Part shown: in pieces, positions 16,025-25,551 of the stretch | Numbering within the stretch: position 1 is the first letter of the stretch | Layout of the letters: every line of letters begins with the position of its first letter | NCBI GenBank assembly: GCA_022510665.1 | Contig: JAFLSZ010000009.1 | Location: 1 to 37,634, forward strand | Source: Lachnospiraceae bacterium | GTDB lineage: Bacteria > Bacillota > Clostridia > Lachnospirales > Lachnospiraceae | Length of the DNA stretch: 37,634 bases | Direction: 5' to 3' | Position numbers and translations under genes: made by a program | The notes under the pieces: generated by a model | What the model saw: the letters and a program-made list of their open reading frames with translations, nothing else | Database searches by the model: none | What the model was told of the DNA's origin: nothing

Positions 16025-18565
16025 TTAATCCCCGCTCCTTTCTACCAGATAATCTCTTGCCGGAACCGTTAAAGCACCGTCTGTATAGGTTTCATCATTA
16101 TAGTTTACATAAACCACCGTTCCGTTCTCATACGTCGTGGCGGTAACGCCCTTAGCAAGTACGGCATGGCCGGTAATGTACTGGTTATTAAGACCTGCCA
16201 TCTCCTCTTGGTAGCGGAGGCAGTAATTCTTCGCCCACTCTTTCCATCTGTCATAATCGGCAGCGAAGTACTCCATATACTCCGTATCGCTCAAAGCATC
16301 TCCGGAAGCTTTCATAAAGGTGAAGTAAAGGCCGGCGCCTGCTTCGGCACATCTTAATACGGAATCAACGACATCGCCGGAAAGGTTTACGGACTCTCCC
16401 GTATAGTTTACGAGTCCGTGCAGTACGATTTCATAGAACGGAATCGTATAGTCCAAAATCTGATACGGCTTTCCTAACAGCTCAATATCCGTAATAATAT
16501 CCGCGTACGGAACCGCGTAATCATTTCCGCCGGAAAGCATAATCTTAGTACCGTCAGACTTAATTGCCGCGAGCGCATCCGCCTGCATCTTCATAACCTG
16601 TTCACGGGTTACGATACGCTTCGGATTGTAATCGGCACTCAGCAGATATCCGACATCTTCAAAGCCGACGCCTGCCTTATACTTGGAAGCCTCTTTGGCG
16701 AGGTTCTCCATCAGTTTAATGCAGACACTAGGACGAAGCAGATAGTAGGAATCCATACGAGTCTCTTCCATCGCGCCGAAGAAAATAGCTGAGAATACGG
16801 AAAGCTCCGTTACCTCACGGCTTACATACTTTGCGGAATCCCTCGAACTGATAAAACCGTCCCAAATATCGCTGTTGTATGCATTCTCCACACGGCCGCT
16901 CAGATAGATGTCGATATTATTGGAATTAGCGTAACTCATTAATGCGTTGAGCGCTTTCTTTCCTCCCATACCACTGTTCAGGTCAATATCCTTCGGAATG
17001 GAATGGTTTACTCCTCCGTTCATCCAGCCGGTGTAGCGTACCGACAAATTCTTATAGCCGTCTGCGGTCATTTCTTCCAACATGGCCTTTGCTTCGGCAA
17101 AGGTGGTAAGAACATCCGGACGTTTTACCGGAACACCGAGAACCGGTTTAATACGGTCGATTGCACCGATAATTTCAACGGCCGTCGGAAGCTCCGTATC
17201 CGCGACTTTCTGAAGCTGCGGATACCTTTCCTGTAAGTATTCGCGGTACACCTCCGCCATATTTACATAGTCCGTACCTTCCAAAAACGTATAGCTCTGT
17301 ATAATGCTTCCTTCCGGAACCTTTTTTTCAAAGCCCATAATCGTACGGTCGGACTTCGCGGAAATATCCATCGTATCACTGTGAATAATTTCATAGGTTA
17401 CATACGCGTTGTTGTAACTGTTACGTCTGCCGCTTACATCCGCCTGAATGGCAGCAATCGTACCGTACTCTTCCATAATCGATACAAAAGAGCTGTCGCC
17501 GTTGGCGATGCCGTACACAGGGAAAGGAGCACGGGTCTCATTTACAATCGAATCACGTTTCTGGGCGTAATCCCAACCGTAAACGTCTGAGTAATATGCA
17601 GACTGTTCCGATTTTCCGTTATTAAAGTTAATAACCGCACCCGAACCTTCCGGAACGAACAGATAACCTTCATCTTCAGTGCTTCCCGCCCCGAAATAAG
17701 GCAGCACGGAAATCTTTGTCAGCGGGTAATCATCCTTATACTCGATTTCACTATTCGGAAGCTCTACTACCAGCTTATTTCCGTCCAAACGGTAAACAAC
17801 GGTCACGTTAATAATCGCCTTATCCTTGTTGGAATTGATATTGTAACGTTCTATGTCCTGTTCGTAATCCGCTACGGTGTACCCTACGGACTCGAAAAGT
17901 TCCTGCAGTGCTTCCTTCATGTAATCCTTCGTATTATCACGCAATACATATACACGCTCATTTTCGAGGTCCGGATACATGGAAAGCAATTCACTCTTAT
18001 CATCCGTTGCAAACAGATTATTGATATCATACCGGCGGTAGTTGTTCTCAACTCTCTTCTGCTGCGAACGGTCCATCTTCTCGTAAAACTCCATCATACG
18101 GGATTCCGGAACTGCAATCGGTATATAGAATACCTTTGAAACTTTACCGATGGTATACATTACCTGAATTTCATTATCCGAGCTTTCTATTTCGTAAAGC
18201 TCTGTCGAAATACTGAACTCATAATTATTGAGCAACGTATTTACACCGTTTTCGGTACTGTACTCTACTATCAGCGTAGACTGCATTTTTCTTTTCTCTG
18301 CGGCATCCGCGCCCGGATCATTTGCAGCATTCACCGGATTGGAGTACCAAACCTTACCGGTGTTTTTCTGCGTCAAAGTAAAATACGTTGTCGCAGGGTC
18401 AAACTCAAACTTTAAATCATCATTTTCCAGTATGTATTCCTTACCTTCATACAGCTCGGCTTTATAAGCGCGAATTTCAATATCCTTTTCTTCCGCCTCT
18501 TTGCTACAGCCGCAAAGGACACCTGCCAAAAGAAGGAACACTAACCATTTACCGATTCGTTTCAC
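16025..18565 (-). CDS. DUF5696 lipoprotein (possible uncharacterised glycosidase)
   Basis: The protein has 846 residues and starts at GTG with a lipoprotein signal ending LCGC (Cys20). A long beta-rich region (about 40-470) is followed by a barrel-like region (about 480-790) with motifs such as VRYTGWMNGGVNHSIP, GVGFEDVGYLLSADY and FYEIVLHGLVNYTGE. A short beta domain with TTYENGTVVYVNYNDE ends it, as seen at the ends of many glycosidases. I recognise it as DUF5696, a family I recall beside sugar importers and YIP1 proteins in Lachnospiraceae and Paenibacillus. Function is unknown to me. I infer an extracellular, membrane-attached barrel enzyme or sugar-binding protein. The gene is coupled to a permease gene on its downstream side. 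Confidence 0.75.
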   Translation of the reverse strand: MKRIGKWLVFLLLAGVLCGCSKEAEEKDIEIRAYKAELYEGKEYILENDDLKFEFDPATTYFTLTQKNTGKVWYSNPVNAANDPGADAAEKRKMQSTLIVEYSTENGVNTLLNNYEFSISTELYEIESSDNEIQVMYTIGKVSKVFYIPIAVPESRMMEFYEKMDRSQQKRVENNYRRYDINNLFATDDKSELLSMYPDLENERVYVLRDNTKDYMKEALQELFESVGYTVADYEQDIERYNINSNKDKAIINVTVVYRLDGNKLVVELPNSEIEYKDDYPLTKISVLPYFGAGSTEDEGYLFVPEGSGAVINFNNGKSEQSAYYSDVYGWDYAQKRDSIVNETRAPFPVYGIANGDSSFVSIMEEYGTIAAIQADVSGRRNSYNNAYVTYEIIHSDTMDISAKSDRTIMGFEKKVPEGSIIQSYTFLEGTDYVNMAEVYREYLQERYPQLQKVADTELPTAVEIIGAIDRIKPVLGVPVKRPDVLTTFAEAKAMLEEMTADGYKNLSVRYTGWMNGGVNHSIPKDIDLNSGMGGKKALNALMSYANSNNIDIYLSGRVENAYNSDIWDGFISSRDSAKYVSREVTELSVFSAIFFGAMEETRMDSYYLLRPSVCIKLMENLAKEASKYKAGVGFEDVGYLLSADYNPKRIVTREQVMKMQADALAAIKSDGTKIMLSGGNDYAVPYADIITDIELLGKPYQILDYTIPFYEIVLHGLVNYTGESVNLSGDVVDSVLRCAEAGAGLYFTFMKASGDALSDTEYMEYFAADYDRWKEWAKNYCLRYQEEMAGLNNQYITGHAVLAKGVTATTYENGTVVYVNYNDETYTDGALTVPARDYLVERSGD
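16035..16041 (-). promoter_or_regulatory. Ribosome site that sets the GTG start of the permease
   Basis: AAAGGAG lies within the last codons of the DUF5696 gene, about 10 nt before the GTG at 16024. The upstream stop TAA (16025-16027) touches this start codon. Confidence 0.75.
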
Positions 18566-18573
18566 TTGCTTTT

Positions 18574-18580
18574 CCTCCTT
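18574..18580 (-). promoter_or_regulatory. Ribosome site that sets the GTG start of the DUF5696 gene
   Basis: AAGGAGG lies 8 nt before the GTG at 18565. The open frame continues to 18634, but those extra residues have no ribosome site and would spoil the signal peptide. Confidence 0.8.
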
Positions 18581-18584
18581 TCGG

Positions 18585-19253
18585 TTAATACACTCGGAAT
18601 ACAATTTCTTTGTAAATAGATACAAAATATGCAATACCGTCCGTAATCAAGCTGAAAAACAACATAAGCAGGAATACGATAATCATCATGCCGGCAACGG
18701 ATGCAATAATCGCGAAAATCGCCTTTCCAAGGGAATAGTCATGGATTTGCATTACCGATGCCAGTATCAGGAAACCGCACCAAACCAACGCCAGATTTTC
18801 AAAATAACCAAGGAACGCGCCTTCTTCTCTCGTCAGAACATTGCTCACAATAGTTACAATGTTCTCAATCAGAATATATGGTGTCAGCGCATATGCGGTG
18901 CCGATATAAATGTCCGTAAAACGTCCTTTTCCGTCAAACAGCGTAGTCAGGCACCAGTTCGCCGCACAGTAAATAATAAGCGGTCCCAAAATACCAAGTA
19001 TCTGTCTCCAGATGTTTATTTTATCCCAAAGCACCTGATTAAATATAATGCTGGTATAACGCAGGCTCCAGAGATTTGTCATAAATGTCAGGGCAACCAA
19101 AATATGTGCAGCGGCAAGAGAACCTCTTTTTTCATGAGTCAAATCCCAGAAACCGTCAAACGGATGCGTAATCACATATAAGGAATAGCGAAGTGATTTC
19201 AGTAACTTCTGAGCCGCCTGCTTATTTACCTTTTCGGCTAAGTTTAAGTTCAT
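18585..19253 (-). CDS. YIP1 family membrane protein
   Basis: The protein has 222 residues. A polar amphipathic N-terminus with LRYSLYVITHPFDGFWDLTHEKRGS (given here only as a landmark near residues 22-46) precedes about five to six hydrophobic segments, as in YIP1/YckC-like proteins. It has no enzymatic motif. Members of this family are recurrent partners of DUF5696 and sugar importer genes as far as I recall, but no role is established. The start at 19253 is chosen because GAGG lies 9 nt upstream; ATG at 19259 is a close alternative. The gene overlaps the end of the NHL/TPR gene by 32 bases and precedes the DUF5696 gene by 19. Confidence 0.8.
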   Translation of the reverse strand: MNLNLAEKVNKQAAQKLLKSLRYSLYVITHPFDGFWDLTHEKRGSLAAAHILVALTFMTNLWSLRYTSIIFNQVLWDKINIWRQILGILGPLIIYCAANWCLTTLFDGKGRFTDIYIGTAYALTPYILIENIVTIVSNVLTREEGAFLGYFENLALVWCGFLILASVMQIHDYSLGKAIFAIIASVAGMMIIVFLLMLFFSLITDGIAYFVSIYKEIVFRVY

Positions 19254-20745
19254 GTTCATGTTCCTCAAGCGCCTCCCTCTTTACTTTTTTCACTGTTTTG
19301 ACTATCGACGGTACGATAATCAGAACAATCAGCACGGCAATAACATAGCCTATGTTATTTTCAACCCAGTCCTCCCGGTAATACTTCCATGCACGCGAAT
19401 AGTTTCTCGTATAATACTTTACTTTGAAATACTGCATCGCTCCCGTATAATCTTTCTGACGAAGAAGCGATCTGCCGATTCCGTTAAAAGCAAGGTCGTA
19501 ATTCGCGTTCATTTTTAATACTTCTTCCCAGTACTCCGCGGACTCTTCATACTTGCCGAGTTTGTACAGTTCCAATGCGTCCCGGATTAACATACCGTAG
19601 TCTGTCAGCTGGAACCTTGTAATGCCGCCGGAAGCGGAATCCAGTACATATAAGTCCTCTCCCATATGGTCAAGGGCAACCGGATTCTGGAAGTAGCCCA
19701 GCATATTTCCCGGACCGCCGAACGCGTACAGGAGATTTCCCTGTTCGTCATAAGCGAAAATACGTCCTCTGATACGGTCTATCGCGAAATACATCTCATT
19801 GTCAAACGCGGTAATATCAACCAGACGGGACGGGCCGTTCATACCGGCTACGTTATCCCACTGCGCGTCACCTACCGGAGGTATTACACCGTTTCGAATC
19901 AGAATGTCACTTCCGAGCGAATTCAGCTTACGAATCGGTTTCGCGTCTCCGTTCATAACCGCCCATTCTTCAAACACTGCGGTCGTACAGTACACAAAAC
20001 CGTTACCGTCTATGTAAAGATTGTTGTACTCCGTCGGTGTAAAGCTGTCCATACGGTTCCGCTGTTCCTGTGTGGAAAGCAGTCTCTTAATATAGTCCGC
20101 CATTTTAAATACTACTTGGTTCGCTCCGATATAACCGATAAACTCACCGTCTGCCTCAAACTCCATAAAGCCTTTGTTGACGTTTCTTACCAAAACAAAC
20201 GCACGACCTGCACGGTCAGCCACAATCTTGGTCGGCAGAAAGCTTAACGTCTGATCCACCGTTGCGTCACTCGGCTGTGTGATAAGCTTAACCAAATTTA
20301 AATCGTTATCAAGATGCACTACTCTCTGGTTTTCGGTGTCCGCAATATAGAAATCGCCGTTTACCGCTACGAAAACATCATTCGGTGTATTGAACGTAGT
20401 CACTTCTGCGTCACCGTAAAACTCAGCAATCTCGCGGACAATCGACATTTCCTTGCCCTGCACCTGAATCTCGACAATGCGGTTGTTTCCGGTATCTACA
20501 ACATATATCCTATCGCCACGGATATACATTCCCTGAGGAGCCCTGAACTCTTTGGTTCCGAGCTGCTCGCCCGTGATAAAATGCGTTGGGGTATACGCGT
20601 CCGGAGACTCACATTCATTCTCCCAGACATCATAATTATACGTATAGGTACTAACTTCCGTCGCCTCGGCAACTCCGGCAGGATAAATCGTGAAAACTGC
20701 CATTATACAAAGGAGAGCCGCAGCAAATTTTCTTTTCAGCTTCAT
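19222..20745 (-). CDS. Secreted NHL beta-propeller/TPR protein with C-terminal anchor
   Basis: The protein has 507 residues. A signal peptide (about 1-29) leads to a beta-propeller of NHL-type repeats (about 65-375), visible as GDRIYVVDTGNNRIVEI, NGDFYIADTENQRVVHLD and EDLYVLDSASGGITRF. Two TPR-like helical repeats (about 385-450) contain YKLGKYEESAEYWEEVL and LLRQKDYTGAMQYF. A membrane segment (about 465-482) and a basic cytoplasmic tail end the chain. The propeller should face outward, where it could bind protein or glycan partners. It begins 12 nt after a permease gene with AGGAGG before the ATG. Its function is not known; a scaffold for the YIP1 and DUF5696 proteins is an inference. Confidence 0.85.
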   Translation of the reverse strand: MKLKRKFAAALLCIMAVFTIYPAGVAEATEVSTYTYNYDVWENECESPDAYTPTHFITGEQLGTKEFRAPQGMYIRGDRIYVVDTGNNRIVEIQVQGKEMSIVREIAEFYGDAEVTTFNTPNDVFVAVNGDFYIADTENQRVVHLDNDLNLVKLITQPSDATVDQTLSFLPTKIVADRAGRAFVLVRNVNKGFMEFEADGEFIGYIGANQVVFKMADYIKRLLSTQEQRNRMDSFTPTEYNNLYIDGNGFVYCTTAVFEEWAVMNGDAKPIRKLNSLGSDILIRNGVIPPVGDAQWDNVAGMNGPSRLVDITAFDNEMYFAIDRIRGRIFAYDEQGNLLYAFGGPGNMLGYFQNPVALDHMGEDLYVLDSASGGITRFQLTDYGMLIRDALELYKLGKYEESAEYWEEVLKMNANYDLAFNGIGRSLLRQKDYTGAMQYFKVKYYTRNYSRAWKYYREDWVENNIGYVIAVLIVLIIVPSIVKTVKKVKREALEEHEHELKLSRKGK

Positions 20746-20757
20746 AGTCCTCTCCTC

Positions 20758-21615
20758 CTAATCTTTAATACCCGAACTTGCCATTGTCTCAAGAATGTTA
20801 CTCTCCGAGAAAATGAAGATACCGATCGGGACAATCATCATTACCAAAGTTACCGCCGCACCTGCACCGGCACGTGCAACACCGCCGGCAACAATCTGCT
20901 GCAGCGCATACGGCAGGGTCTTTAATTCTTCGGAATAAATGTATGTAGACTGCGGGTTATTCCAAAGACCCTGTACGGAGAAAATAATCAGCGTCAACCA
21001 TGCCGGTTTTACGTTCGGCATTACGATTTTCGCGAAAATTCCCCATTCCTTCGCGCCGTCCACCTTTGCGGCATCTAACAGTGCATCCGGAATACCTTCC
21101 ATGAACTGCTTCATAAGGAAGATTCCCATCGGCGCCGCGAACGCCGGAACAAACGCCGCGAGGTAACTGTCTACCCAGCCTATCTTTGCCATTATCAAAT
21201 AGCTCGGAATGGAAGTTACATAACCGTTGAACATAAGCGCCGTGGTAATCAGGGTGAAAAACTTTCTTCCGCCCGGAAAATCATATTTTGCAAGCACATA
21301 TGCACCCATGGAAGCTATTAAGAGCTGGCCTGCCGTACCAACCGCCGTAATAAATACGGTATTGAATATGTATCTTGTAAACGGCACCCAGGACTGTCCC
21401 ATTGTAACAAACAAATCCGAGAAGTTATCCAACGTAGGATTTCTTACAAGAATTGTAGGCGGGAACTTATAAATTTCATCTAGTGGCTTAAATGCATGAC
21501 ATACGGCATAAATCAACGGGATTACCATGATTGCGCCAAACATGATTAAGACCAAATATACTGCGACATCGCCCACGCGGGAACGATTCGGCTGTCTTCG
21601 TTTTAATATACTCAT
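20758..21615 (-). CDS. Carbohydrate ABC permease, MalG type (importer 1)
   Basis: This 285-residue permease has about six membrane segments and the EAA loop LLDAAKVDGAKEWGIFAKIVMP. It pairs with the MalF-type protein encoded upstream. The start at 21615 has AAGGAGAG about 7 nt upstream; the longer frame to 21660 adds a charged tail without a ribosome site. The C-terminus SNILETMASSGIKD is typical of the family and resembles the end of the importer 2 MalG protein. Confidence 0.92.
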   Translation of the reverse strand: MSILKRRQPNRSRVGDVAVYLVLIMFGAIMVIPLIYAVCHAFKPLDEIYKFPPTILVRNPTLDNFSDLFVTMGQSWVPFTRYIFNTVFITAVGTAGQLLIASMGAYVLAKYDFPGGRKFFTLITTALMFNGYVTSIPSYLIMAKIGWVDSYLAAFVPAFAAPMGIFLMKQFMEGIPDALLDAAKVDGAKEWGIFAKIVMPNVKPAWLTLIIFSVQGLWNNPQSTYIYSEELKTLPYALQQIVAGGVARAGAGAAVTLVMMIVPIGIFIFSESNILETMASSGIKD

Positions 21616-21683
21616 CGCTTCTCTCCTTCTCTCTTTTTGCATTGCCTGCCGGGCAGGCATAACTCTTTGTATTAAAAATCAAA

Positions 21684-22619
21684 TCAGTTTGTTCCGACTC
21701 TGCGCAACAACGCCTGAACCAATTTATTACAAAGGAGCATCGCAAGGAAGAGAATGGTTGCTACCGCGGATGCGTAACCCATTTCAAAACGGAGGCTTCC
21801 GTAGTCCTTCAGGTGGGATACTACCGTATGCACCGCGTAGTCCGTACTCGGGAAACCACAAAGCTGTTCCGGCACGTCCGCTACGTTGAACGCGGACGTA
21901 ATGGAGCTGATAGCACCGAACAAGAGCATTGGCTTCATACTCGGAAGTGTAATATACCAAAGTTCCTGCCAGCGGTTCTTAATACCATCCACATACGCTG
22001 CCTCGTACTGAGCACGGTCAACGCCCTGCAGACCTGCGACGAATGCAAGGAACCCACTGCCCAAACTCATCCATAAGGAAACGATAATAACCACCGTCAT
22101 CATATACTGCGGATTGGATAACCACAGCACCGGCGACATACCGAATTCCTGTAAAAGAGAATTGACCCATCCGTAAGAGTCGTTTGAGAAAATCATCTGC
22201 CAAATCGTAAATGCGGCACCGGATATCGACGGAGCGTAAAAGCACACAATTGCGATTGCCTTTAAGTACCGCGGCAGCTCATTAATCAGCCACGCGAACA
22301 AAAACGATGCGATGTAACCTACCGGACCGATAATACCCGCGAGAACAAACGTATTCTTTGCCGCGATTAGGAAGACATCATCTGCCAGTATAAGGTTTTT
22401 ATAGTTCGTTAACCCGATAAACCTTGCCGGTTCCAAAACATTGTAATACGTAAAACTTAATACAAGCGACATACAAATCGGAAGTATAAAGAATACGGTG
22501 AACAAAATCGCATAAGGCAGAATGAACAGGTAGCAGTTCTTTGAAGACTTCGCCTTTTTCCATGCAATTGTTATATCTCTTTTTTTCTTGCGAAAATACA
22601 ATGATAAAATATTGCCCAT
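21684..22619 (-). CDS. Carbohydrate ABC permease, MalF type (importer 1)
   Basis: This 311-residue permease has a basic N-terminus (about 1-27), about six membrane segments and the EAA loop YEAAYVDGIKNRWQELWYITLP. It forms the channel with the next gene product. AAAGGAGG lies 5 nt before the ATG, and only 13 nt separate it from the large solute-binding gene. Importer 1 and importer 2 are different in sequence, so this is not a recent tandem duplication. Confidence 0.92.
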   Translation of the reverse strand: MGNILSLYFRKKKRDITIAWKKAKSSKNCYLFILPYAILFTVFFILPICMSLVLSFTYYNVLEPARFIGLTNYKNLILADDVFLIAAKNTFVLAGIIGPVGYIASFLFAWLINELPRYLKAIAIVCFYAPSISGAAFTIWQMIFSNDSYGWVNSLLQEFGMSPVLWLSNPQYMMTVVIIVSLWMSLGSGFLAFVAGLQGVDRAQYEAAYVDGIKNRWQELWYITLPSMKPMLLFGAISSITSAFNVADVPEQLCGFPSTDYAVHTVVSHLKDYGSLRFEMGYASAVATILFLAMLLCNKLVQALLRRVGTN

Positions 22620-22632
22620 GTCATCCTCCTTT

Positions 22633-25551
22633 CTAGTCTACTTCCAAACCAAACTCAAGACGCTTCTTCTCTATCTCGTCGTTAATCGTATCAACATAGT
22701 CGAGAAGTGTCTCTCGCGGGTCTTCCTGCTCGTTAATAACCTTACGGGTTGCGTTGGTAATATGACGTCCTACATAATATCCGCCCGCAACTTCCGGAAT
22801 CTTCACGGTGTAGCTCCACTGTTCTTTTAATACCTTCATCTCACTCGAACTCCATGCAAGCTCTTCAAAGGAAATCTTGTTTGCGGTCTGGTATCTTGCA
22901 GAGGAACCTAACACTGCCTCCATCTCACGTCCGAATCTCGTTTGTGTAGTGGAATCACCCCACCAGCGAATGAATTCCCAGCACTTCTGCTTGAACTCTT
23001 CGGAAGCGTCATCCTGACGAAGCAGCATGGTACATGTACCCCATGACGAACACGAACGGTTAAGCGTTCCGTCTTCCTGTTCCGTACCCGGAATCAGCGC
23101 GAATTCCCAAAGGCCACGGATTTCCGGAGCGGTAACAGCCAAGGTGTTGTAGGTATCGTAGTCCTGAATACCGATCGGCATCTCACCGGAACGGAAACGG
23201 TTTACGAAGTCATACACCGTAGGCAGGCCGTAGTGTGTATAGAATCTCGTATAAGTTTCAAACGCCTTAATACCGGCCTCTCCCGCAATCATTGTCTTCG
23301 TCTGCTTGTCATTGTACATAGAACCGCCGTTCTGGTACAGCAGCGCGAAGAAACTGGATAAATCCGGGCTGGCGGTCGTACCGAACTTACGCTCCGTGGA
23401 CGGAACCGCCACCTCTAAGTTGTTCTGCTGAAGCGTCGGAAGCATATCAATTAATTCGTCCCATGTCTGCGGCGCAGCAATTCCGACTTCCTGCATAATG
23501 TCGGTACGGTAGAACATTACGTTGTAAACCTGCGTCTGCGGAAGCCCGTATAAGCCGCCGTCATACCAGTACGGTGCATGGGAACTGTCAGAATACTGGG
23601 CCAACAATTCTTCCCAGCCCTCAAACTGCGTTAAATCTTCTACCGCGTTACGCAGCGCGTAGTTGACCGGTTCGCCCTGTGCCATGGAAATAACGATATC
23701 CGGACCGGTACCCGCGATTGTTGCACTCATTACCATGCCCGCCTGTACCAGTTTTAAGTTGACCGGAATGCCGGTATCCGGAACAAACGTATCGTCAATC
23801 ATCGACTTTAATACGGTACTCTGGTCACGGCCGGTCGTAATCCATACGGTCAGCGCTTCCGTATTCTCGTAAACATCACCCAGGGAGTTGTAATCTACGG
23901 TAAAGGAAGCTATAAACGAACGAACTTCGTGTACCATCTTTGCCCAGAAAGAGGCTTTTACCTTTGTCGGTTTCGCATTCACGCCGGTAATGGTAATGTA
24001 GTCGATATCAAGCGGCGACTCCGACAGTGAATTGATTGAAGTACCAAGGCTACTGATATTTCCTTTGAAACCTCCAAACTGCTGTGTAATCTTATCAGGT
24101 CTTTTTACAAACTTCTCCATCTGCTTTGCCAGTGTCTGAACCGTAGCAATCGCGCCGGATTTTTCTCCGGTATAGGCAACATAGTCGTCAAGCTGCTTAT
24201 ACAGACGCTTATATTCCAGCTCCATTCCGGCAATTACTTCCGGATACACCTGAGGAAGCTTGTAATCGCGGTATTTATCCGGCGAAGCACCGGTCAATAC
24301 CAAAACCGTACGGTACATCTCGTTTAAGCGTATTACGGAATCCTGCAGTGCGCTTAAAATCGTACCCATTTCGCCGAGCGTAACTTCCATACGAATCGTA
24401 TGTTTTCCTTTTTCTAAATAGAAGTTATACGGCGTACCTTCCGCATCGGCAAGCGTTATATTATTCCAGTCCGTACTGTAAGCAAACGAAACGGAAGACA
24501 TTTCTTCAAACGGAACCTTGCCGTCTATGTAGATGATACGGTTGGAAACCATACCTCTGTTATAGTTCTGACGTGCCTTAACGGTAATGTTGTAATAACC
24601 GTCCTCCGGCACTTCAAACTCCCAGTCAATCCAGTCTCCGGCAACTTTCCACAAATTACCGCCGCCATAGTTTAACTTTGTCGAAGTTACGCTGTACGGA
24701 ACCGTGTTCGGCGAGGAACGGTCGGAACGTGCGTACAAAGACGGCGCCGAACGTGCCACGGAATCTTCGCCCTGTACCTCTTGGAAGTAATCCGCTCCGC
24801 CGGAAACATTCGGATTTGCCGCAGCATATTCCGCATAGGTATCCAGTTTGGTAACCGACTGTAAAGAAAGCTTGCGGATTGCAATCGGCTCATTTATGCC
24901 TTGCAGGGCAATCGTATTGGTTCCCGCCTCAAAATAATACTCATACGGGTCCGTATAGTAACCCATATAATCGGAAAAATAAGCAAAGCACCAATCCGGC
25001 TTTTCTACCTGCACCGGAGGACGGTCATTGCCCCGATTATCGGTTATAATCGCATCCCTGTCCGCCCAGCGTCTTGTAAACGTAAGAGCATCCGTACCGG
25101 AGAACGGAAGCACGCCGTTAATATAGAAGCTGCGCTCCATACTTACACCTCTGGACTGCACCGGATAATACTCCATATATACACGGTACATACCGCTCTC
25201 CGGCACGTTTACCGTCCATTCGGTATATCCGTCATCCCCCTGATAGAGCACCTTTGCTTCGCCCTCGTAATCCGTCTTAACCTCAGTATCTTTCGCAGTT
25301 GAAGTGTTATATTTGGTAACATCCACTACGATTTCATCAACCTGAGGTCTTGCCGAATCTTCATGCGCGTTCAAGTATACGGTATATGTATCATCACGAC
25401 CGAACTCTCCAGCAGTGCTTTCTAGATTCGTCCCTTCATACTTTTCTCTGAAGCTTTTGTCTTTGTTGCCCAATACTTTGACTAATACAATCACAGCAAT
25501 CACGGCAACTACTCCGGCCACAGTAAGGAATATTCTCTTTCCTTTTGACAT
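22633..25551 (-). CDS. Membrane-anchored solute-binding protein with two CBM-like domains
   Basis: The protein has 972 residues, about twice the normal size of a solute-binding protein. A hydrophobic anchor (about 7-27) has no lipobox Cys. Two beta-sandwich domains resembling CBM6/CBM35 follow (about 50-235 and 255-395), each with the pattern of a Trp-rich surface, 'vpesGmYrVyMeY' or 'vpedGYYNITVKA', and a late 'ieagtntI' type strand. A mostly helical part (about 395-560) leads to a family-1 solute-binding domain (about 567-970). As first gene of the operon it is the receptor of importer 1. The CBM-like part may hold polymer near the importer; the ligand is inferred, not shown. The start has AAAGGAG about 6 nt upstream. 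Confidence 0.85.
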   Translation of the reverse strand: MSKGKRIFLTVAGVVAVIAVIVLVKVLGNKDKSFREKYEGTNLESTAGEFGRDDTYTVYLNAHEDSARPQVDEIVVDVTKYNTSTAKDTEVKTDYEGEAKVLYQGDDGYTEWTVNVPESGMYRVYMEYYPVQSRGVSMERSFYINGVLPFSGTDALTFTRRWADRDAIITDNRGNDRPPVQVEKPDWCFAYFSDYMGYYTDPYEYYFEAGTNTIALQGINEPIAIRKLSLQSVTKLDTYAEYAAANPNVSGGADYFQEVQGEDSVARSAPSLYARSDRSSPNTVPYSVTSTKLNYGGGNLWKVAGDWIDWEFEVPEDGYYNITVKARQNYNRGMVSNRIIYIDGKVPFEEMSSVSFAYSTDWNNITLADAEGTPYNFYLEKGKHTIRMEVTLGEMGTILSALQDSVIRLNEMYRTVLVLTGASPDKYRDYKLPQVYPEVIAGMELEYKRLYKQLDDYVAYTGEKSGAIATVQTLAKQMEKFVKRPDKITQQFGGFKGNISSLGTSINSLSESPLDIDYITITGVNAKPTKVKASFWAKMVHEVRSFIASFTVDYNSLGDVYENTEALTVWITTGRDQSTVLKSMIDDTFVPDTGIPVNLKLVQAGMVMSATIAGTGPDIVISMAQGEPVNYALRNAVEDLTQFEGWEELLAQYSDSSHAPYWYDGGLYGLPQTQVYNVMFYRTDIMQEVGIAAPQTWDELIDMLPTLQQNNLEVAVPSTERKFGTTASPDLSSFFALLYQNGGSMYNDKQTKTMIAGEAGIKAFETYTRFYTHYGLPTVYDFVNRFRSGEMPIGIQDYDTYNTLAVTAPEIRGLWEFALIPGTEQEDGTLNRSCSSWGTCTMLLRQDDASEEFKQKCWEFIRWWGDSTTQTRFGREMEAVLGSSARYQTANKISFEELAWSSSEMKVLKEQWSYTVKIPEVAGGYYVGRHITNATRKVINEQEDPRETLLDYVDTINDEIEKKRLEFGLEVD

